DNA from: Trueperaceae bacterium
GTDB taxonomy: Bacteria; Deinococcota; Deinococci; Deinococcales; Trueperaceae
DNA: 17,648 nt
Direction of reading: 5' to 3'
NCBI GenBank assembly: GCA_007122815.1
Contig: SKSV01000287.1
Location: 1 to 17,648, forward strand
Shown here: positions 17,461 through 17,648 of the stretch, in pieces
Layout: the number at the start of each line of letters is the position of its first letter
Position numbering within the stretch: the stretch's first letter is position 1
Notes under the pieces: model-generated
What the model was told of the DNA's origin: nothing
The model's input: only the letters and a program-made list of their open reading frames with translations
The model's database searches: none
Made by a program: the position numbers and the translations under genes

Positions 17461-17536
17461 TGGCGCACCCGCCAGGATTCGAACCTGGGACCTACCGCTT
17501 AGAAGGCGGCTGCTCTATCCACTGAGCTACGGGTGC
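17461..17536 (-). tRNA. tRNA-Arg (anticodon TCT)
   Basis: The acceptor stem is GCACCCG/CGGGTGC with discriminator G and an encoded CCA (17463-17461). The anticodon loop CTTCTAA gives TCT (17503-17501), reading AGA and AGG codons, which are rare in this GC-rich genome. The D arm (TAGCTCAGTGGATAGAGC) and T arm (CAGGTTCGAATCCTG) are normal. Its 3' end is 104 bases before treX, with no obvious terminator between them. Confidence 0.97.
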
Positions 17537-17578
17537 GTGCAGCGGCCACGCCCTCGTCCGGGCGCAGGCGGCGCGGTG

Positions 17579-17601
17579 GGTGGGCGCCCTGTCCGCCCAC
17601 C
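17579..17601 (-). repeat. Inverted repeat between two tRNA genes
   Basis: Perfect 8-base arms GGTGGGCG (17579-17586) and CGCCCACC (17594-17601) around a 7-base loop. It lies in the spacer between the edge tRNA and tRNA-Arg, with no T run after it. It may be a weak terminator or a processing hairpin. Confidence 0.5.
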
Positions 17602-17614
17602 GAGGCCGCGTGAG

Positions 17615-17648
17615 TGGAGCGGGAGAAGGGATTCGAACCCTCGACATA
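17615..17648 (-). tRNA. 3' part of a tRNA, probably tRNA-Gly
   Basis: The minus strand reads a T arm (GAGGGTTCGAATCCCTT), the 3' acceptor strand CTCCCGC, discriminator T and an encoded CCA (17617-17615). A 5' partner GCGGGAG and U73 are typical of bacterial tRNA-Gly. The anticodon lies beyond the window, so the identity is an inference; U73 also occurs in tRNA-Cys, for example. Confidence 0.75.

Noticed and set aside
17357..17461. Longer N-terminus for TreX
   Set aside because: It would start at the 3' end of tRNA-Arg, while ATG 17356 has a ribosome site and matches the family start.

Overview
The window looks like an ordinary chromosomal stretch from a high-GC bacterium. The codons are strongly GC-biased, there are many GTG starts, every complete tRNA gene encodes its own CCA end, and nothing mobile is visible. 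The mix of treX-treY-treZ, a Rho with a long charged N-terminal extension, a T-box in front of ileS and a tig-clpP-clpX string is most compatible with Deinococcota, perhaps a Truepera-like lineage. That placement is inference from family knowledge and was not checked by search.

Layout. From 1 to 827 on the minus strand lies the N-terminal quarter of ileS. Upstream of it (867-1149, minus) is a T-box riboswitch that should sense uncharged tRNA-Ile. A divergent promoter near 1202-1230 drives rho (1459-3252), which is followed after 21 bases by an M23/LytM-type envelope peptidase gene (3274-3837). A second plus-strand unit holds an Rrf2/IscR-like regulator (3978-4427) overlapping by 4 bases a cysteine desulfurase (4424-5590), an iron-sulfur or sulfur-trafficking pair with its own TATAAT promoter.

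From 5600 to the right edge everything runs on the minus strand. Read in the direction of transcription (right to left), it starts with a partial tRNA, probably tRNA-Gly, at the edge and tRNA-Arg(TCT). Next come treX, treY and treZ, overlapping by 1 to 11 bases, and then a TPR-GGDEF diguanylate cyclase 9 bases downstream of treZ. After these come tRNA-His(GTG), tRNA-Leu(TAG), trigger factor (tig), clpP and clpX. The three tre genes make the complete route from glycogen or maltodextrin to trehalose: TreX debranches, TreY makes the alpha-1,1 linkage at the reducing end, and TreZ releases trehalose. The tig-clpP-clpX string couples nascent-chain folding to ATP-dependent proteolysis.

The points most worth attention are the ileS T-box with its visible antiterminator/terminator switch, an IleRS that has lost the cysteines of its first zinc knuckle, an AT-hook-bearing Rho extension with an internal 18-base tandem repeat, a diguanylate cyclase apparently in the trehalose operon, a trigger factor with a shortened PPIase domain, and three strong inverted repeats placed between genes. 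I see no CRISPR array, insertion sequence, phage gene or clearly new multi-gene system.
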